The notes under the pieces were generated by a model, which worked only from the letters and a program-made list of their open reading frames with translations, was not told the DNA's origin and ran no database searches. Both the position numbers and the translations under genes were made by a program. Shown here in pieces: positions 35,641-48,485 of a DNA stretch of 64,000 nucleotides (position 1 is its first letter; each line of letters starts with the position of its first letter). The DNA is from Pempheris klunzingeri (taxonomy: Eukaryota > Chordata > Actinopteri > Acropomatiformes > Pempheridae): positions 18,258,662-18,322,661 of the forward strand of contig NC_092031.1 in assembly GCF_042242105.1 (NCBI RefSeq), in the 5' to 3' direction.

Positions 35641-38600
35641 GATATTTCTATTGACTTAGAGGTATTAATCATACGACAAATACTTGCTGTCCTATTGTAA
35701 GCTACATAGTTAAACAGCTAATAAATCGTGTCTATGTTGGATCAGTTTGAGCATTTAATAATGCAGAGTAAAATGTTTCTCACAGTGTGTTGATCTTACA
35801 AATCCATCCGGTTTGTGAAGTTATTTTCAGTCCTAACAAGAATGAAACGCCCGAGGGAAACCGAAGACTTCTCAGCCGATAGCTTGAAAATGATGAAATG
35901 TGAAGAGTCTTATCTGACCTCAAAAACCCACATTAGTCGATCTTAATTTTGACACTACATAACTGAGCTGACACTGTGTCCGGCGCTGCCTCTGTGGCTC
36001 ATCCATCAGAGGGGCAGAAAGTTAGTATCGGGTCTGAAATCTCCTGCGTTAATGAAGCACTGCCCGCGTATCAGGCGCGTGTGGCGGTGCACAAATGGCC
36101 TGGGATCCAGGACAGGTTCCTGATAAGACTGTTTGAGTGAGGAGAGAAAAGCAGATTAAGTGAGAGGGATCAAGAGCCCCATAGCTGTGATTGACAGTTA
36201 TTACGTAGTGAGGCAAGAGTCACTGACACATGACCGTGTGTGGATGTGGTGTCAGACCCCTCCAGGTGACGGTACAGGTGGATGCACTGAGCAGCCTCCA
36301 GTCTGGACTTCTGAACAGGACAGAGATGATCCATGTAAAACCCACCAGTTAGTGAATGCTGATTGGAACGCTAATCACTTCTGATGCGAATAAATCAATG
36401 CACAACTGTTCTGTTCTTAATTGCATGTTTGTTGAACTTGCTGACTGTATCTATCTGAGTACTAGGAATGTGCAGTCCAAGCAAAAAATACTGTTCGACA
36501 TATAGAAGTACCCCTGCCATGAGAACGAGCATGCACGGCTTGTTCAAACTTTGCTACATTTATTTTTCGCTGAAACATGTATTAGTCCTGGCAGAATTGC
36601 ACTTCTCAGTTAAGTGTTTGGATTAAATCGGACCGTGTGTATATTTCTGCATGACATCCTTCGTCCTCTGGGACCACAGAAGGAGGGGCGATCCATCCAT
36701 CCATTATCTATACTGCTCATCTGTCAGGGTCCCAGCACAACAACAGTGACTCAGAGTACGTTTTTCGTGCTAAAGTGATTTTAATACAGCATTCTTTCTA
36801 CTCTTACATTTCTGGAGTCATAACTGTACTACTTTACATTTGGGTTCATTCATAGCCTTACTTTGATTTATTTAGTGGTCTAGTATACTCCCTGCTCATA
36901 CTTTTGTATGTAGTTATTCTAATACTTCTACTTTTTAGTGCTTCTACTTAATTACTTGTTTTTACAAAGTAAGGGCACATTAACCTGTGAATAGTTTTTG
37001 GCTACACTACCCACCTCTGCACAGATGTTACAAAAATGTGGTTTTGAAGGGGGGGATTATTGTCTATGTCCATAGCACTGCTGACTGTGGGATCCTGCGA
37101 GCTTAATGAATGGATAAATGATACTTGTTCTCCAATTATATTGTTATCCGATCCTCAAAAACGAAGCTATATCAGAGCTACGCTGAATGAATGAAAAAAG
37201 ATGGACTTGATGAGAAATGTAAAGAACCCAGCATGACCAGATTTTCCATCAGCTTGGTGGGAGTGGCGAGGGATGGCTGAGCCAAGATTATCTGGTCTAG
37301 ACAACAGCAAGAAAGCAATCAGGCTGTGTCGACAACAAGGTGAAAGCTCAGTGACCGTGTTGGGACACAGTGGGCATGCTGATCATGTACCATGAGGGCC
37401 TCATGTCAATCTTTAAGGTGTTTACTTCCGCCAACTAAGACTGCAGCCTTGATATGTATTACACTTTAACGATTATTAGCTATAGCCCAGCTATAGCCTA
37501 GCAACTGTAAACTGGGATTTCAGGCCTGTCAAACGATGGATTTCTCCACATTTATAAGCTGTTTGCATGAGGCTCTGTTAAGAGACACGCTCAGCTTTAA
37601 AGAGTTAGGGGAGTGGCATCTTTTTTTAAGCCGTTCCAACAACTTAAAAACACAGGAGAACTTAAGCGGATCTGTCCCGCTCTTCATTGCCAACATTACC
37701 CGAGAAAGGGTTTCGTTGGCCAAACGTATCAGATAAACGTCCTCCTGCAAGGCTTTTCTCTTGGAACGAAAAGTGAAAAGATAAGCAGCCAAACTGTATC
37801 AGGTAGAGATGCTCAGTGTGGGTGTGGTCCGTTGCAGGGAGATTAGCAACTGTTAGGGGAGACATTTTAAATACTGGCTATAAATTTGTCGATGAACATT
37901 TAACGCCAGTTCCTCTGAAAACCTGGACAGGGGAAAACGAGGATGATTCACCGAAACTCACAGTGTCAGCCTCCATTGACGATCTTTCAGACGTGATGAA
38001 ACAAAGCCGCTTTTGACGGACACATGCAGCAGAGGGCAGGCAACAGCTTGGCCCGCGCATGGAGAACGCAGCCAATCACGCTCTGCTATGTATGGGAGCA
38101 GCGGGGGATATTATGGCTACAGTACAGGCTTGGCAGGCTCAGCTGCATTAGTTAGGTTGGCTGGTTCTCTACCCTGGCCTGCACTGAATTCCCCAGCTGA
38201 CTGAGCTGAGAGGGGCTCCTGGATGATTGCCTGGGACCTTTCAATTTACCACTCTTCACACCTGGTGCCATTAGGGGGAGGGGGAGACAGGGAGAAACTC
38301 ATAATGCCCGTATGAAGCTGTGTGGTGGTGCACTGCATACTGTTTTAGTAGCTCACATAGATATAATATAGCTCATTAAAATATGAGCAAACATATATTA
38401 GTGGGAGCCTGTAGCACATCCCAGAGGACTGCAATGATTCACAGTTTGTTGAGCACATCTCTGGAACAGCGCAGTGCTTTGTAGATGATTGCCCTGCATG
38501 GTATTTAACACCAGAGCACATTAGAGCACGCTCCTATCAACTCTGGTGTGTAGGAGCGGAGATAGGGAGGTGGAAAAATCCAGGGACTCGCAGCATGATC

Positions 38601-39616
38601 AGAAAGGCGCTCATACACCCTGAAACCGTGCAGCACACTGTACCCCAGGGTTCACTGCTGCTCTGACCTAGATACACCACTAAAACTCTGGAGCACTGGG
38701 GCAATTACTGAAAAGAAGATTCCACGGGCACAATGCCTTAATTAGACATGCGGCTTTATGCGGCTGATACTGGGGAAATTAATCAGAATAGAGAATGGGC
38801 TTCAGGATAGAAGGAATAACAGAAGGAGTGAGGAAAGATTAAAAGCCATGGGAAGGCAATGTTATCATGGGAAAATCTCTCTGTTGTGTTATGTAAACTT
38901 AACTATAGCTCTGCCAAACAAAAGCATGGATTTGCCCTCATAGACCTCCTTGAAGGATGCACCTATGTGATTTGTTGGATGCAGGTTATATGTCTATCAG
39001 TACCCCTGTTGGTCCAAAATGTGTCCAAAATGGATGTTTTGCACATCCCCTGATTCTGGCTGCGTTCTATTGTCACACATATTGTCACGTTGTGTGTCAT
39101 ACAAGCTGAAAAACAAGCAACAAGTATTCATGTGAGCTCGAAATAGGTCAAGACGGTAGCTTCCGCCATGAAAAGCCACTCGTCTCTTTGTATGTGCTCC
39201 CTTCCTATGAGCCATTACGCTGTGGCCACAAATCAATGCAATCAATCCCATTCAACCCGAGACAGAATACTGAAGAAAATGGGTTTTATTTGAGTGCACT
39301 GTTGTGTGGTTCTATATGAGCGTGAAGCAGGAAGACGGGTGGAGACGTGCCATAGTATACATGAACTGGCCAGCCTGTCCTCACCAGAAAAAACAACAGC
39401 ACTGTTCAAACACTCAAATCAACCTATGTTGGATCAACCTCGTGAAAATAACTGATCTATACAGCTGTGACATCAGAGACAGCAGCTCGTGTCTTTTCTC
39501 ATACCAACGTTCAACATCAGCTGTGCTCCAGCAGCTTCTGCAGTCTGTTTTGACGTGTGGGTATGAAGACTTGTTGCATCTAGCAGACGTCTTATGACTT
39601 ATAGATAAAAGGCTCC
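35641..39616. other. Non-coding DNA, no gene recognised
   Basis: No tRNA or recognised transposon is seen. The frame 37816-38016 ends with a smooth segment (SPKLTVSASIDDLSDVMKQS) that reads like protein, but it lacks homologues I know and clear splice sites. The segment 35940-36130 is a candidate for conserved non-coding DNA. Confidence 0.45.
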
Positions 39617-39639
39617 TGTGTGGATGTGTGTGTGTGTGA

Positions 39640-39719
<80 letters not shown>
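39617..39719 (+). repeat. (TG)n microsatellite
   Basis: This is a TG tract with a few GA interruptions (gtgagtgagtg, ggatg). Confidence 0.95.
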
Positions 39720-39721
<2 letters not shown>

Positions 39722-39964
39722 CTCTGGTTGGGACTGAGTGGTGCCCATTAATTTACTTGTAGGGTTGTTAGTCATGTACGGAGAGCCGTGATTAGCTTTT
39801 TATTGAAAGGAAAGTTCCCTTAGGATGTGATCTTTAAAAGTGAGTGCTGACTCAAACCCAGTACTGTTTCAGTCACTCGTCAGTGAGTAATATGTCAGGG
39901 GTACAATCAAATAATCCATTATACATGTGTAGGTTGAATTTAAAGAGACATGGTTATATCATCC

Positions 39965-40995
39965 ATGGGTGTGCAAAAGTAATGTAGGCAGCCCCAACCA
40001 ATCTAATAATCTATATAAGTAAATAAGTGAGCAAAAGCTAACATGACACATTTCTCCAAATTTTAAAGCAAAACTATTCTTTATTGAGATTTTGTACAGT
40101 TTCAGTAGGCACAGTTTGTGGTGGCCATGTGTTTTCCTGGAGATGCTCTCTCCAAACATACATTGTTTGTGATCAGAATGTTAGATTTTGCTTTTGTCAG
40201 TCCACAGCACATTTTTCCAAAAGGCTTCAGGCTCCTGAAGGTTTTCTTTTGCATATTTCAGATGTTTCATTTTGTGTTGAGGTCATATGAACTCTGCTTT
40301 GTAGGTCTTTGTTATCTAAAGTACGTTGCATCTTTGTTCTGTGGCTGCTTTTTCCCTTTGTACCTCTTGCAGTGATGCATGGCTTATTCTGAACAATTCT
40401 ACAAGTATCAGGCCATTCTACCTCAAAATTCACTGGGTCTTCCAGATGTTGACTTGACTTCAACTGCTCCAGTCATCTGATACTGTGTGATAATGTTTCT
40501 GACAGTGTCAATCGGCAGTTTGAAACACTGAGAGAGTTTTTTGCAGCCATCTCTTTGTTGGTGGGAGTGAACTATTTTGATTCTGACATCTTTGGACAAC
40601 TGTTTGAAGTCCATGGTTGTTAAAACCAGATGGAGGAGCCGCAGCAGCTGGATGCTTTAGAAGACATGGAGTTGCTTCACAATGAATAGCTCATCCACTC
40701 GTTAAAGCACTAATGAGGAAATCACCAGCGTCTGAGCCTTAGAAGTCATTGTTGTCAAAAGTAACAAAGAATAATCCAAAAGGGTTCCAAACTTTTGCAC
40801 ATGGTTTTTTCCTGCTCTCTTTTTAGATTATTTTGACGCTGTAAAAAATTATAATAAAAAGGAACTTTGTTTTAAAATTTGAAGAAATGTGTCATGTTTA
40901 ACTTTGTACCATTTAGAGATCAGGATAGTTTTGTTCGCTTAAATATTCAATGTAAAAGGCATTTTAATTTGGAATGCCCATGTTTTCACACTACA
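39965..40995 (-). mobile_element. Decayed Tc1/mariner element with long inverted repeats
   Basis: Left-side text acatgacacatttctccaaa (from about 40041) recurs inverted at about 40883-40902 as aagaaatgtgtcatgtt. The outer left end carries gtgtgcaaaagtaatg, and inverted text of similar form lies near 40975-40995, so the inverted repeats are roughly 0.1 kb long. A transposase relic lies between on minus. Exact ends are uncertain, and a further acttttgcacatgg at about 40791 may be a remnant of the same terminal sequence. Confidence 0.65.
40170..40614 (-). pseudogene. Tc1-like transposase, decayed
   Basis: The N-terminal frame (40614 down to 40423) reads MDFKQLSKDVRIKIVHSHQQ, then CKKLSQCFKLPIDTVRNII and SGRPSEF. 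This is the helix-turn-helix and GRP(P)-type hinge of Tc1-like transposases. Further along, in another frame, the minus strand at about 40228-40186 gives FWKNVLWTDKSKI, equivalent to the WKNVLWSDESKI block that carries a catalytic aspartate; the usual E is K here. The rest is too short and broken for a working enzyme of about 340 residues. Confidence 0.75.
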
Positions 40996-41513
40996 GTTAA
41001 CAACAATCTAATATTGCAAATCTGGAATTAGGGCCCTCCAGGCAGTCCTATTTCAAGGAGGTCACACAGGATTTGAGGGATGAGAAAGAAAAATAAATGT
41101 CTAAAAGAAAAGTTTCTTGCATAATACTTAATACTTTCACCTCCTGAAGGGTAAGATAACTTTTTGGCTGGATGCTCACAACTTATGTCAGCAAACCCAA
41201 AAGCTGTCTTGCGGGCATTACAAATGAAGCCTGTGAGCTAGATCAGTCAACTCCAGTATGCTGAAACACTCGTGTGGCGTACCCCGCCACACTGCTCTCA
41301 TGAAAACTACACTGTCATTGCTGCTATGGCTGCTGCTGTTAATATACCATTTCCCTCCAGTGTCCACCTGCAGGCTCTGTTATTCTGGTGGAGGATTTAT
41401 TGTGGAGTGACAAGGTCAGAGCGTTGATGCCAAAAATCAACACTGTGCATATTTTACATGAGTTGGCTGACTCAAGTTAACATTACTTCACTTATGAGTT
41501 CCAAAACCAAAGA
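40996..41513. other. Non-coding DNA, no gene recognised
   Basis: Nothing recognisable between the Tc1-like relic and the SINE-like module. Confidence 0.5.
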
Positions 41514-41715
41514 TGTTGGGAACAGGTTGAGTGGGTCGTCATGCAATCGGGAAGGTTGTGGTTCGATCCCCGGCTATGAGTCAACATGTCAAAGTGTCCT
41601 TGGGCAAGACACTGAATCCCGGCTTGCTCCTGAAGCAAGCTTGATGATAGCTTGATGTGTGATTGGGTAACAGTTTTATTAGGCAGTGGCAGGAAAAACT
41701 CCCCTTTAACTTCCT
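41514..41715 (+). repeat. Teleost SINE-like repeat with B-box-like head
   Basis: The order gtcgtcatgcaatcggga, gttgtggttcgatcccc, catgtcaaagtgtccttggg and caagacactgaatcccgg is a common fish repeat. The ggttcgatccc matches an RNA polymerase III B box. The tail aggaaaaactcccctttaac is shared with 8615-8760. Confidence 0.7.
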
Positions 41716-41743
41716 GCCAGGGTCCGTGTTGGGTGGAGGTTTG

Positions 41744-41745
<2 letters not shown>

Positions 41746-41789
<44 letters not shown>
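41746..41789 (+). repeat. (AG)n microsatellite
   Basis: This is an uninterrupted AG tract of about 44 bases immediately after the SINE-like repeat. Confidence 0.97.
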
Positions 41790-41793
<4 letters not shown>

Positions 41794-44099
41794 GGTGGGG
41801 GAGGACGCACAACAAACAATCATAATAATAACAGCAACTATATTACTAACAATTGATATATGACTGATAATGAGCAATATGGTGACAGTGAATAACATGA
41901 CAATAGTTAATATATGAATGATAATAACACGACTAATATTAGTAAAAAGTGGCGGTGGCAGATGATCTGTGATTCATGGAAGCCAGAGCACCGCTACCAC
42001 GATCCGCAGGAGGCTGAGAGATGAGAAAAGCACAAAGAGGATAGCGAGGGATTAACCAATAGTAAAGGTCTCCCGCAGAGTGCTAATTCACAGCTATAAA
42101 AATGCAGCCGGTCAGGGTGCTTTTGAAGATTGTCACCCCAGGAAACCACAGCTCGTTCTATTTTTTCTTTCATCATTTATGGGAACACCCCACCAAGCTA
42201 AGGGCAAACGACCTCCAAAATGAGTAAAGTAGAGAGGACTGCATGCTACTGCACTGTCATACTGCAACCACAAATGTCCTCTTCTGTGCCACATTCAGAA
42301 ACGATGCTGTTTCTAACAATCAACAGTGAGGACTCTTTGCAGACTATTTGAACGATTCTGCTTGTTACTTCCACACTTGCTCGTCCACTGCTCCTCCTGT
42401 CCCTGTCTTTGTGCTCGGCTTCTGGAGGAGGATCAGTGAAAGCGGTGAACAGGTGTGAGCAGGTGTGCTGAAGGGGTTTGATCTCTCCCTCTCTGGCCTC
42501 ATTCATCTCTCTCTGTCACATCCAGCTGTGGCTCTGTCGCTACCTCATTGTCATTCTGGAGGGATGCTTATCCTCCAAACTTATCTGTGGAGAAGCCGGG
42601 CTCTTACACTGATTGTACAGATCCTCCAGGAAGAGGAACCCAGAGCCAGCTCCATCGCAGGCAGGCGTTGTAGGTGACAAACTCCAAACAGGCTGTAACT
42701 GAGTAGCTCATCTGATTGACGGAATTTTGTGACTGAAAACATATAAAAGGTTTGATCAGATCCAAACAAGCCAATAATTTAGCCAGATGACCTCAACTGC
42801 TTTATTTTGAGGTAAAAATCGAATTGAGCACACCTGATAAGTAAGTCATTTGACCCTTTGACCCTTTAAGGAATTTTATAGACAACCACTGTACTGTATT
42901 GTTTCTCAAATGCAAAAATACATTGCAACAAATCACTACTGCACCAAAGCCATTATATTTTAGATGAATGACACATTTTATGAAGGATCCAAATGCACGT
43001 GCACAGAGTTGTGGTAAGCGCATATTGCATGTTTAGACAAGAACACATATTCATTTTCATGTTGTGGGGAGAGGACACCTGACACCACACAGTATCACCC
43101 TGTTCTAGGAGAAGTAGGTGATGGAACAGAGTGCCCTTCAGACAGCCATATGGCACTGGACTGACGTCACATGAAACAGCGGACTGATGCTGTTGTGTGT
43201 GGAAGCCCAGCCCCGTTGGGAAAATGAATGAACTGATGAAAAATTAGGAATGATAAGATCATTAATTATATCATGGAAATACTTAAAATAAATAAATAAA
43301 TAAATAAATAAGCTAATTATCAGATGCTAAATGTGACTAGATACATAATCCATGCATTTATACACAAAACATAGATTCTGAACCATGTTTCTATGATTTG
43401 ATTTACAAAATCAAATATTCAACTCAGATTAGGTTTTAATTATTTAGGATTTAATATTTTCACTGAATCAAGTGAACTAGTGTTGAGAGAAATGTGAATA
43501 TTTATCAGTTTTTTAGTCGGTATGCCCCAGGATTAAGTTTTAGAGCCTGTCACACCCACACTAGTGAGCAGTGGTACTAATCATTCTCTAGAGGCACAAC
43601 TTTCTCATCTAAATGTTAGCGACTTGTCATTGTTTAGCCTGGTTTTGGGGTTAATGTCCTCCATCTAAATTCTCTACTCTCAGCAATATTATGCCTGTGT
43701 CCTTATAAGTAAAACATCTTAATCTTCACTTATTCACTTTGACTGGGACGAGTTCAGGACCACTGTGCTTTGATAGCCTCTGCCACAAAGATTACTGTCA
43801 TTGCCCATGTTAGCTTCTTAATATGTATATATGTGATGTAAAGCTTTCAGGTAGCACCAGACCTGCTAAAGTTTGACATTTCAAAGCAGCTGTGACTGCT
43901 TGTTAGCTAGTGGGATGGGTCTCTCCGTGCCATGTATGTATATCTTGATTTGAATTGCTGTTTTTATTCTTCAGAAAAGGCACAAACATGGTCCACACAA
44001 GTATGTGAAGGCAAATGACAACGCCTTGCCCAGCCAACAGTGAGCATACTCAGCGTGCACTCTTACGCACCGGTAACAAACATCAAGTTAGTAAGTCAC
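41790..44099. other. Non-coding DNA, no gene recognised
   Basis: Contains an (AAAT)n tract at 43289-43311. No exon, RNA gene or recognised transposon. Confidence 0.5.
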
Positions 44100-45290
44100 T
44101 AGGCCTCGGAAAAGTTCATTTGGTATGGCACTTTTCACAGAACAAGGCATGAAGCACTCCACAAGAGTAAGAATAGTTGAAAATAAGACCAAAGTAAAAA
44201 AAAATGGTAAAGAGAAACAACATAAGCAACAACAGACCTAAAAATGCACCATCTCACAAAGACTAGACAGCAGAATTATTGTGTCTTCAGCTGCTTTTTA
44301 AAAGTGTCAAGGGAGCCGCAGATCGAATGTCTAAAAGTGGAGTGTTCCACAGTGTCAGAGCCACAACTTCAATGGCACAGTCACCTTTTATTTTCAGTCA
44401 AGATTGATGGGCAGCCAGTAAGCCCTGGTCAGACGACCTAAGGGACCCACTGGTGATATAAGCAGGAAGCAGGTCAGAGATGTACCCAGGTGCCTGACCA
44501 TGCAGGGCTCTATGTGTGAAAACAAGAACCTTAAAATGAACCCTGAACTTGATGGGAAGCCAGTGTAAAGAGCATAGGTTGGGTGTGATGTGAGTTGCTA
44601 TTCCTATCTGAGAGACAGGAGGAGAACCAGTCCTGAGCGATGCCATAGACACACCTGAAGTCAGGATGCAGTGATCCACGGTACCAGTTAATGTGCTAAG
44701 ATCCAGCAGCGCCAAAACAGACCTTACTTTAAAATCTTTGAAATAAAAGGCAGCTTGGATATAAGCCTGTAGTTTTTTTTTGGAAGAGATGGGGCAAAGC
44801 TATTTTTTTCAGAAGAGGCTGAAGAACTGCAAGTTTAAAATAAGATGGGGACACAACCAGACTGCAGGGAGCTATTTATGATTAGGGACTATACATGCTC
44901 CAATAGACCCAAATATATTTTTGAGCAAAGAAGTTGGTATAATATGTACAGGGCTTGGGGATGGTGTCATACTGCCCACCAGATCAATGAGGTCTTGCAG
45001 GGAAATGGGAGAGAAACTGTTTTCTGTTGACAGCTGAGCTGGATGATGAGATAGGGAAGTAGAGGAGGGGATGATTTCAGACCCGAGAAAGTCAATGAAA
45101 TCATTATCAGAAAATACAAGAAGATCAGGAGGTGCTTGTCGTTTGGTGTCTCACAGTTTTAACGTTGCGCTTACCGGAAGAAATTAGGTTGGCAGAATAG
45201 ACGGTTCTGACATCTTTAGCTATGTTGTTAAACTCAGGTAAAAGATCCGTAAAAGAGATGGTGCCGCTCTACCCTCTAACATTTACACAG
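44100..45290 (-). repeat. Old interspersed repeat block containing a LINE fragment
   Basis: The block includes cagccagtaagccctggtcag, gatgtacccaggtgcctgac, gatgggaagccagtgtaaag and agtttttttttggaagag. I recognise these as parts of a repeat often seen in fish genomes. On minus, 44398-44740 codes for a LINE reverse-transcriptase C-terminal relic (separate entry). Boundaries are approximate. Confidence 0.5.
44398..44740 (-). pseudogene. L2/CR1-type LINE reverse transcriptase relic
   Basis: The minus-strand frame reads LALLDLSTLTGTVDH, equivalent to the LLDLSAAFDTVDH block of L2-type reverse transcriptases. It then jumps to LCSLHWLPIKFRVHFKVLVF and APGYISDLLPAY, the conserved C-terminal part (LHWLPV-x-FRI-x-FK). 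The roughly 150-200 residues normally between these blocks, with the YADD-type catalytic motif, are missing. It is an internally deleted copy that happens to be open for about 105 codons. Confidence 0.75.
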
Positions 45291-47399
45291 CCAGCAACAA
45301 ATAGTATCAATTAACCAGAGGGATGCATCATTTTACTGGGAGCCACTCTATTCAAAAACGGTACTAAACAATAATTAAAGCAATGGACCAGACTCTCGAC
45401 ATCAGTGTGAGAAACAACTCACGTGTTTGCTGGGCAGAGAATCTAAAAGAAGAGACAGGTTGACCAATGAAGTAAAAAAAAAAGCTTTCCAAGAGTTTTC
45501 TATTGCTTTCCTGTCCGAATGCAGAGATAACAGAGCATCATAAATATGCCACTGAGAAGAGGACTCAAAATTCTTGCATAGCTTGAAGCACCCTTTACAT
45601 TTACACCCCTAATAATTATAGATATTTAACATTCTCACTTTTCTTTTTATCAGTTTATCATCCTGGTGTGAACTGACTTCCACAGATGTGTACAAAAGTA
45701 ACCAATTTGGAAAAAAAACATATGAAGCAGCTTTTCATTGCGATGACAACGATCTGCAGGGATTATTAATACTCTCATTTACTCTACGAGCACACTCTGT
45801 CAGATAGGCATGATCGCTGATATTTCTTCATAGGGAAATGGGATGTTCTGATTGGCCGATATACCTTGACTGACCCAAATTAGATCCTGCCCTTGCCTCC
45901 CTCTTGCTGCCATTAGACATAACCAGACGGCTGCATGATGCAATCAGCGAGATGGTGTCAGTGTTAAGTCAGCACATTTTTCCCATAGGCGGCGCTGGCT
46001 CTGGGATTAACCCTATATATGTGGTTAGTGCCTCGTAATATTAATGGACAAACATTTATTTCCCATGAGACTTTGAAGATAAGACATCTAAGAGAGGAAA
46101 TAAGCGGACATTCTGGTATTTCTCCGGGCCTTAGTGCAGTGAATTATTCAGGGGTTGAGAAAAGAAACAGGCTGGAGACTCTGGATTCATTAAGTGATAA
46201 GTACTGGCTAGTTTGCTTTTTAGTACAAATCTTTCATCATCCTCAGGGATGGTGGTAGATTAGTGCCCTTATGTATTATGCTTAGCTATGTGACAAACAT
46301 CATTGCTGAGCAAATTACTGTCACTTGGGATGACCTTTCCTCTCATTCAGAGGATTGTAGCATCAGTGTACATACATGATCCACATTTCAGTGCATAACA
46401 AAAACTCATACCACACATTTTTACAGTGCTCCCCTTGCTAAAACCATAATAAAGAGCCCCTGTTGTATGCCAGAACTACTTCTTTTGCCCTCAGTATCAC
46501 ATCCATTATAGTTCCTGTGTGGTTATTACAGTAGTTAAATATAGTCTAATCATGGGGATAAGAGCCAATTTTCAGCTGCAGCCGCCACCTGCCTGCCTCT
46601 GCGCTGTCATGTCACTGAGATGAAGAGGCTGAGCTCACACGGAGGACTTGTCAAGGCGAAGAAGAAAACCTTCCCCTCGGAGCAGAACAGCCAGGTGCTT
46701 TCACCCCAGTCTTGTCCCTGTGTATAGCTGTGTAGTTAGCCACAGGCAAATCTGAAGGAGGTTAATTTGAGGTGCAATGATAGTATCTGCCTTATCGGAG
46801 GGGGGTAGGGGGACGTTGGCACCGCTCCAGCTCCCGAGTAGCTCCGCTCAAGTCGGCAAACGAAGCTGTCTTGATACATTTTAATGACATGCACTTTGGC
46901 AAAGGAAAAATTCATCTGAGGAGGGAGGACAAATAGAAGGCCATTCGTCGAGGTCAATCAAAAGATGAGTCTAAAACTGCAGTCTGGTTGGGTGCGCTAA
47001 TGCGTCTGACCAGTGAATATGAGATGAGAGAAAATGCTGAAGTGCTGCTATTTGAGAAAAAGGTCCTTCCCGTCACACTCAAGTAGGCCAAGGCCCTCTC
47101 GTTCGCTATATTGTGCTGAGACCTTGCAGTGTATAGCAAGCAGGATGACTGCAGATCAACGACGCACACAACTAAACGATAAAACTGGTGTTTTGTTCGT
47201 AACTTCCAAAATAATATTCATGACCATTACAAAAACTATCCCTGTAGGCCCTGGAACATGTTTTCTCTTGAAAACACAGTTCCTTACTGTGAGCCATGAA
47301 GCAGGGCTGAGGTGGAAAAAAGGATGAAACAATATTTGAACCAAGATGTGAAGACAGTTTGGTAGGTTTGTTTGTTTCCAGCACTGCCAATCAACTGGG
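45291..47399. other. Non-coding DNA, no gene recognised
   Basis: No gene or clear repeat. The segment 45830-46160 has high-complexity text (for example tgctgccattagacataacc, tgcatgatgcaatcagcgag) that resembles conserved non-coding DNA in style only. Confidence 0.45.
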
Positions 47400-47500
47400 A
47401 TCACAGCACAGCCTGATGAAGCAGAGTTCTGAGTGTTAAACACCTGGCAAATAAAAGCTGTTCTTACTACATTGGATGTTTGCATTCATAGGGCACGCAG

Positions 47501-47594
47501 GCTCCAGTGGTGCAATCGGTCAGCGCGCGGTACTTATAAGACAGTATGCAGGCGAGTGATGCCGAGGTTGTGAGTTCAAGCCTCACCTGGAGCA
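47501..47594 (+). tRNA. tRNA-Ile(UAU) with intron, copy 1
   Basis: The gene has acceptor arms GCTCCAG/CTGGAGC, D arm GTGC/GCGC, anticodon stem CGGTA/TGCCG and T arm GTGAG/CTCAC with loop TTCAAGC. Anticodon TAT lies at 47535-47537. A 20-nt intron (47539-47558, agacagtatgcaggcgagtg) follows position 37, as is usual for vertebrate tRNA-Ile(UAU). A box (TGGTGCAATCGG) and B box (GAGTTCAAGCC) are internal Pol III promoters. CCA is not encoded. It decodes the rare AUA codon. The first TTTT is at 47687, 93 nt past the gene, within LINE-derived DNA. The 5' flank gttcttactacattggatgt is shared with the later copies. Confidence 0.92.
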
Positions 47595-47990
47595 CGTTAG
47601 CCTTTATCTGCTCAGGAGGCTGCAGTCTTCTGGAGTGCTGGGGGTGCTGCTTGAGACCTTCTATGAGTCTCTTGTGGCATCAGCAATTTTATATGTAGCA
47701 GTCTGCTGGGGGAGCAGCATCACAGCTGTAGAGTGTAGACTGGACAAGCTCATCAAGACGGCCAGCCTGACCTGAGTTGCCCCCCTTGACCCAGTGGACG
47801 GTCGAGGTGAACCACTCCCACTCCATAAAGGGCGCACTGGAGAGTTCATTCAGCGACAGACTCGTCCGCGATATCGCAGGTCCTTCCTTCCAGCTGCTGT
47901 CAGACTTTACAACCAGCACCTAGCATCCCAGTAGACCACACTGCACCGAAACCGACAACAACAGCAGTATGATGTTCACCAACGTGCAAT
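47595..47990 (+). pseudogene. LINE ORF 3' end fused behind tRNA copy 1
   Basis: Directly after the tRNA the sequence carries, in shifting frames, ILYVAVCWGSSITAVE, RLDKLIKTASL and finally RSFLPAAVRLYNQHLASQ before a stop. The last block is the typical end of a group of fish non-LTR retrotransposon polyproteins (RYRRSFLPAAVRLYN). It keeps only about 130 codons. The copy is 5'-truncated exactly at the tRNA gene and is the best preserved of the tails. Confidence 0.75.
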
Positions 47991-48485
47991 ATATTCATTC
48001 GTCTTTATACCCCACTTCACAATTTGCAAAAAAGAAAAATTCTCAAACTCTGATCTGATTTGCTCTTCATAACACCGATCTGTAGAAATGATGAATATCA
48101 CAGCACACAACAGAGTGGAAAAAGTCACACAAGTGCATCTTAACACTGTGACCTCTGGCAGTGAGCAGGAAGTCAGATGAATGCTCCTCTCCAGAGAGAG
48201 ATCGTGCTGCTGAGATCACTGCCAGACTGATGTTAAAGCACAAGTAAGTATTTTGCAGACATCACTTGACTTGCACTTTCACTGGTGAATATTTCTCATC
48301 AGCCAACAACAAGAATGACCAATGACGTGGAATGAATAAACAACTGATCCACAGTGATACTGGAATTAACATTGTTCAGACAGACAAGAAAGACTTTTTT
48401 GTCTTTGGCCAAGAAACACTACGTAGTAAAGGTGAGTCGCTTCCTCTCCTTGTGGTTGTGTTCCTTGCCATGTAATACATATTAA
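47991..48485. other. Non-coding DNA, probable LINE 3' untranslated remnant
   Basis: The stretch starts with text such as accaacgtgcaatatattca, typical of a LINE 3' end. Beyond about 48060 nothing is recognised. Confidence 0.4.
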
